Shown here: positions 7,135 through 8,616 of the stretch, piece after piece
Position numbering within the stretch: position 1 is the first letter of the stretch
How the letters are laid out: each line of letters opens with the position of its first letter
Source of the DNA: CAYMLQ01 sp964390795
GTDB lineage: Bacteria; Verrucomicrobiota; Kiritimatiellia; RFP12; UBA1067
Length of the DNA stretch: 8,616 bases
Direction: 5' to 3'
Assembly (NCBI GenBank): GCA_964390795.1
Contig: CAYMLQ010000257.1
Span: 1-8,616 of the forward strand
Notes under the pieces: generated by a model
What the model was told of the DNA's origin: nothing
Seen by the model: the letters and a program-made list of their open reading frames with translations, nothing else
Databases searched by the model: none
Translations under genes and position numbers: made by a program

Positions 7135-8277
7135 ATGTGCGTCTACCTGAAGCCCGGAAAGAAACGATGGTGGTATTCAATCTATCGCGGCCCCGGCAAG
7201 CCGCGCCTGCGCGGATCGACGGGCAAGACGGACCGCGCGGAGGCCGAGGCGGTCGAGCATGTGATGCGCCTGGCCTTTGCGGGCAAGACCTCCGCAGACC
7301 GCCTGCACGCCATGATCGACGCCTTGTCCGGCCAGAAGCACGCCGGGATGCCGCTGGCCGGCGTCTGGGGCGCTTACGAGGGCTGGGCCAAGTCGACCGG
7401 GCGGACGTTGGCCGACATCACCTGGAGGCAGCGGAGGCGCGCCTGCGAGCGATTCTCCGAATGGGCGGCTGAAAGCTGGCCCTCGGCGGCTTGCGCGGGC
7501 GAGGTTGACCGGGCTTGCGCGGCCGGGTTTGCCGCCTGGCTTTCCCTCCAAGGGGCGGCGGGCAAGACCCGGCGCAATCTGATCGCCGATCTCGGGACCG
7601 TGTGGGAGGGGCTCCGGCGCGTGCGGGATGAGGTTAAGGAGAACCCTTGGCCTCTCGTGCTGCCCGCCGACGACGGGAAGCGCGGCCTTGCCTTCACGCG
7701 CGAGCAGGAGAAGGCCGTGATCGAGGCCGCGGACAGGATTGGCGGCGGCTGGGGGCTTGCCTGCAGGATCGCCCGTTTCACCGGGCTGCGTTACGGGGAT
7801 GTCGCGCGGGTCAAATGGGACGCGTTTGACCTGACAGGCGGCGTGGTTCACCTGGCGCCCTCGAAGACGGCGAGGCACGGGGTGTGCCTGGCCATCCCGT
7901 TGTGCGACGAGTTGCTGGCCGCGCTGCGTTCGGAGCATGCGGCAAGCGGCGGCGCCGGCTTGCTGTTTCCGACCCATGCCAAGACTTATCCGAACCCCCA
8001 CAAGAAGGGCGGCCCCGGCGCGTTCGCCGTGGTGCTGGCCGCTGCCGGGGTGCCCGGCGAGTACGATTTTCATTCCTGGCGGCATACTTTCCGGACGCGG
8101 CTGGCGGAGGCCGGGGTCAGCGACGAGATCGCGAAGCGGCTCGGCGGCTGGACGGTGGACGCTACGGCGTTGCGCTACGACCATGACGGCCGGATCGAGG
8201 AGCTGAGGGATGCCGTTCAGCGGGGGTCGGGCGCCGGCCTCGACAAGAAGAGGCGGGGTGCCCCCGCGGCTTCTTGA
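7135..8277 (+). CDS. Tyrosine recombinase (phage/island-type integrase)
   Basis: 380 residues, complete. It cuts and rejoins DNA at attachment sites through a covalent 3'-phosphotyrosine. The N-terminal 55 residues, rich in Lys/Arg/Trp (KKRWWYSIYRGPGKPRLRG), look like an arm-binding domain. A helical core-binding domain spans about 75-175, and the catalytic domain about 185-365. The whole active site is visible: Arg219 in FTGLRYGD, Lys244 in PSKTARHG, His313 and Arg316 in HSWRHTF, Trp339 in LGGW (where many relatives have His), and nucleophile Tyr348 in LRYDHD. It should therefore be active. The length with an arm domain fits temperate-phage or genomic-island integrases rather than XerC/D or integron integrases, which are shorter. 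It reads away from tRNA-Gly, implying integration at that tRNA with the element extending right. No excisionase or cargo gene is present before the window ends. Confidence 0.95.
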   Translation: MCVYLKPGKKRWWYSIYRGPGKPRLRGSTGKTDRAEAEAVEHVMRLAFAGKTSADRLHAMIDALSGQKHAGMPLAGVWGAYEGWAKSTGRTLADITWRQRRRACERFSEWAAESWPSAACAGEVDRACAAGFAAWLSLQGAAGKTRRNLIADLGTVWEGLRRVRDEVKENPWPLVLPADDGKRGLAFTREQEKAVIEAADRIGGGWGLACRIARFTGLRYGDVARVKWDAFDLTGGVVHLAPSKTARHGVCLAIPLCDELLAALRSEHAASGGAGLLFPTHAKTYPNPHKKGGPGAFAVVLAAAGVPGEYDFHSWRHTFRTRLAEAGVSDEIAKRLGGWTVDATALRYDHDGRIEELRDAVQRGSGAGLDKKRRGAPAAS

Positions 8278-8295
8278 GAGCCGGGGAAGGGAAAT

Positions 8296-8316
8296 GCGGT
8301 TTCGGCGTGAAACCGC
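8296..8316 (+). other. Perfect 8-bp hairpin 19 bp after the integrase
   Basis: GCGGTTTC (8296-8303) and GAAACCGC (8309-8316) enclose a 5-nt loop. No T-tract follows, so it is not a textbook terminator. An overlapping helix, AAACCG (8310-8315) with CGGTTT (8322-8327), competes for the same bases. It may stabilise the mRNA end or mark an inefficient terminator. Confidence 0.5.
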
Positions 8317-8359
8317 GCCGCCGGTTTGGGCTTGGTGAGACGGTTCTTTTGAGTTATCC

Positions 8360-8387
8360 TTGTCGCATTCTTTTGGAGACTGATTAT
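8360..8387 (+). promoter_or_regulatory. Candidate promoter of the downstream RNA
   Basis: TTGTCG (8360-8365) and GATTAT (8382-8387) with a 16-bp spacer each match the sigma-70 consensus at four of six positions. Initiation would fall near 8394, giving a transcript of about 175-180 nt ending at the terminator. An alternative is TTGAAC (8397-8402) with TAGCTT (8421-8426), which would start just before the rod. Both are weak. Confidence 0.3.
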
Positions 8388-8419
8388 CGAATCGACTTGA
8401 ACGAGTCTAAAAACTTTGC

Positions 8420-8433
8420 GTAGCTTCGGCTGC
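8420..8433 (+). other. UUCG-capped hairpin
   Basis: GTAGC (8420-8424) and GCTGC (8429-8433) pair around TTCG with a C-G closing pair, the exceptionally stable C(UUCG)G tetraloop; one pair is a T-G wobble. It sits 3 nt before the large rod and may be the 5' domain of the same RNA. Confidence 0.55.
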
Positions 8434-8436
8434 TGA

Positions 8437-8571
8437 CCACAACGAAACGGGAATTTCAAATGGGAAGGCAGCGCTCAAAGCACGCCCCGATTGGGGCGTG
8501 CCGAAAGCGCTCTTCCCAAGGCATTCCCGTGCCTGTTGTGGGGCGTGAGTAGGCACGCCCCTTCTTTTTTT
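8437..8571 (+). ncRNA. Candidate structured RNA: five-helix rod with its own terminator
   Basis: Five nested helices form one rod. P1 is CCACAAC/GTTGTGG (8437-8443, 8535-8541) and P2 is CGGGAAT/ATTCCCG (8448-8454, 8523-8529). P3 is GGGAAG/CTTCCC (8462-8467, 8512-8517) and P4 is AGCGCT/AGCGCT (8470-8475, 8506-8511). P5 is GCACGCCCC/GGGGCGTGC (8480-8488, 8493-8501), capped by GATT. Internal loops are GAAA/TGCCT, TTCAAAT/AAGGC, a 2-nt GC bulge and CAAA/CGAA. All 35 pairs are Watson-Crick. An intrinsic terminator follows and shares two bases with P1. No coding frame is apparent. The whole transcript may begin near 8394 or 8433. I do not recognise it as tmRNA, SRP RNA, RNase P RNA or 6S RNA. A folded single-strand DNA recombination site is the main alternative. 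Confidence 0.6.
8540..8571 (+). terminator. Intrinsic terminator of the structured RNA
   Basis: GGGGCGTG (8540-8547) and CACGCCCC (8554-8561) form a perfect 8-bp helix with a 6-nt loop, followed by TTC and T7 (8565-8571). Its 5' arm overlaps the last two bases of helix P1, so full P1 and full terminator cannot form together. Confidence 0.88.
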
Positions 8572-8616
8572 GTCAGGCACGGTGGCTTTGGGGAGAGAGC
8601 CGGCCGGCGGCGAGGT
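8572..8616. other. Window end, no gene seen
   Basis: These 45 bp after the terminator contain a 10-bp palindrome GCCGGCCGGC (8599-8608) and no start codon with a ribosome binding site. They are probably the upstream region of the next gene on the putative island. Confidence 0.5.

Noticed and set aside
6963..7472. Plus-strand open frame beginning inside the tRNA
   Set aside because: It crosses the tRNA 3' end and its terminator and then overlaps the integrase in another frame. No protein features are visible.
7177..8184. 335-codon minus-strand open frame opposite the integrase
   Set aside because: It lies antisense to a gene with a complete active site, its composition is Arg/Gly/Pro-rich, and no domain is visible. 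It is a shadow frame.
8217..8459. 80-codon minus-strand open frame after the integrase
   Set aside because: It has a TTG start without a ribosome binding site, overlaps the integrase end and the rod, and shows no family resemblance.
8420..8541. Retron msr-msd reading of the rod (P1 as a1/a2 repeats)
   Set aside because: An intrinsic terminator follows directly, no reverse transcriptase is in the window, and no convincing branching-guanosine context was found.
8554..8571. CGCCCC and T-run resembling the tRNA 3' end plus T6, as a possible attR
   Set aside because: The similarity is limited to a short C-rich stretch and a T-tract. It is gapped, lacks CCA, and is explained by the terminator.
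1..8616. CRISPR arrays, insertion sequences, restriction or defence genes
   Set aside because: No regularly spaced direct repeats, transposase, cas, methylase or toxin-antitoxin genes are visible on either strand.

Overview
The window is GC-rich (about 60% or more by eye) and looks like a Gram-negative bacterium of the PVC group, most likely Verrucomicrobiota or Kiritimatiellota. The basis is one very large secreted protein made of autotransporter-associated beta-strand repeats combined with LamG, PA14 and L-type lectin modules, with no beta-barrel, a style common in those phyla. This placement is an inference; no marker gene is present.

Layout: positions 43-6792 hold a single uninterrupted gene for a 2249-residue (or longer) exported surface or adhesion protein. 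Its reading frame is open to the left edge of the window, so the true start may lie upstream. It ends in a strong intrinsic terminator whose T-tract is a 13-bp tandem duplication. Next comes a compact tRNA-Gly(CCC) unit with its own candidate promoter, encoded CCA and a 12-bp hairpin terminator (6876-7039). About 145 bp after the tRNA, in the same direction, is a complete tyrosine recombinase (7135-8277) with all catalytic residues and a strong Shine-Dalgarno sequence. A tRNA followed at once by an integrase is the classic left end of an integrated element, so the DNA to the right is probably an island that continues past the window.

The most unusual part is the non-coding stretch after the integrase (8278-8616). 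It contains a UUCG-capped hairpin, then a 105-nt rod of five stacked helices (35 Watson-Crick pairs, no wobble), then an intrinsic terminator that shares bases with the closing helix. The arms of the apical helix and of the terminator carry the same 8-mer and its complement, so the pairings can be exchanged. I read this as an undescribed structured RNA, or alternatively a recombination-type folded DNA site, next to the integrase. I do not recognise the family.

The surface protein and the tRNA/integrase/RNA segment look functionally unrelated. The first is probably host chromosome, the second the boundary of a mobile element.
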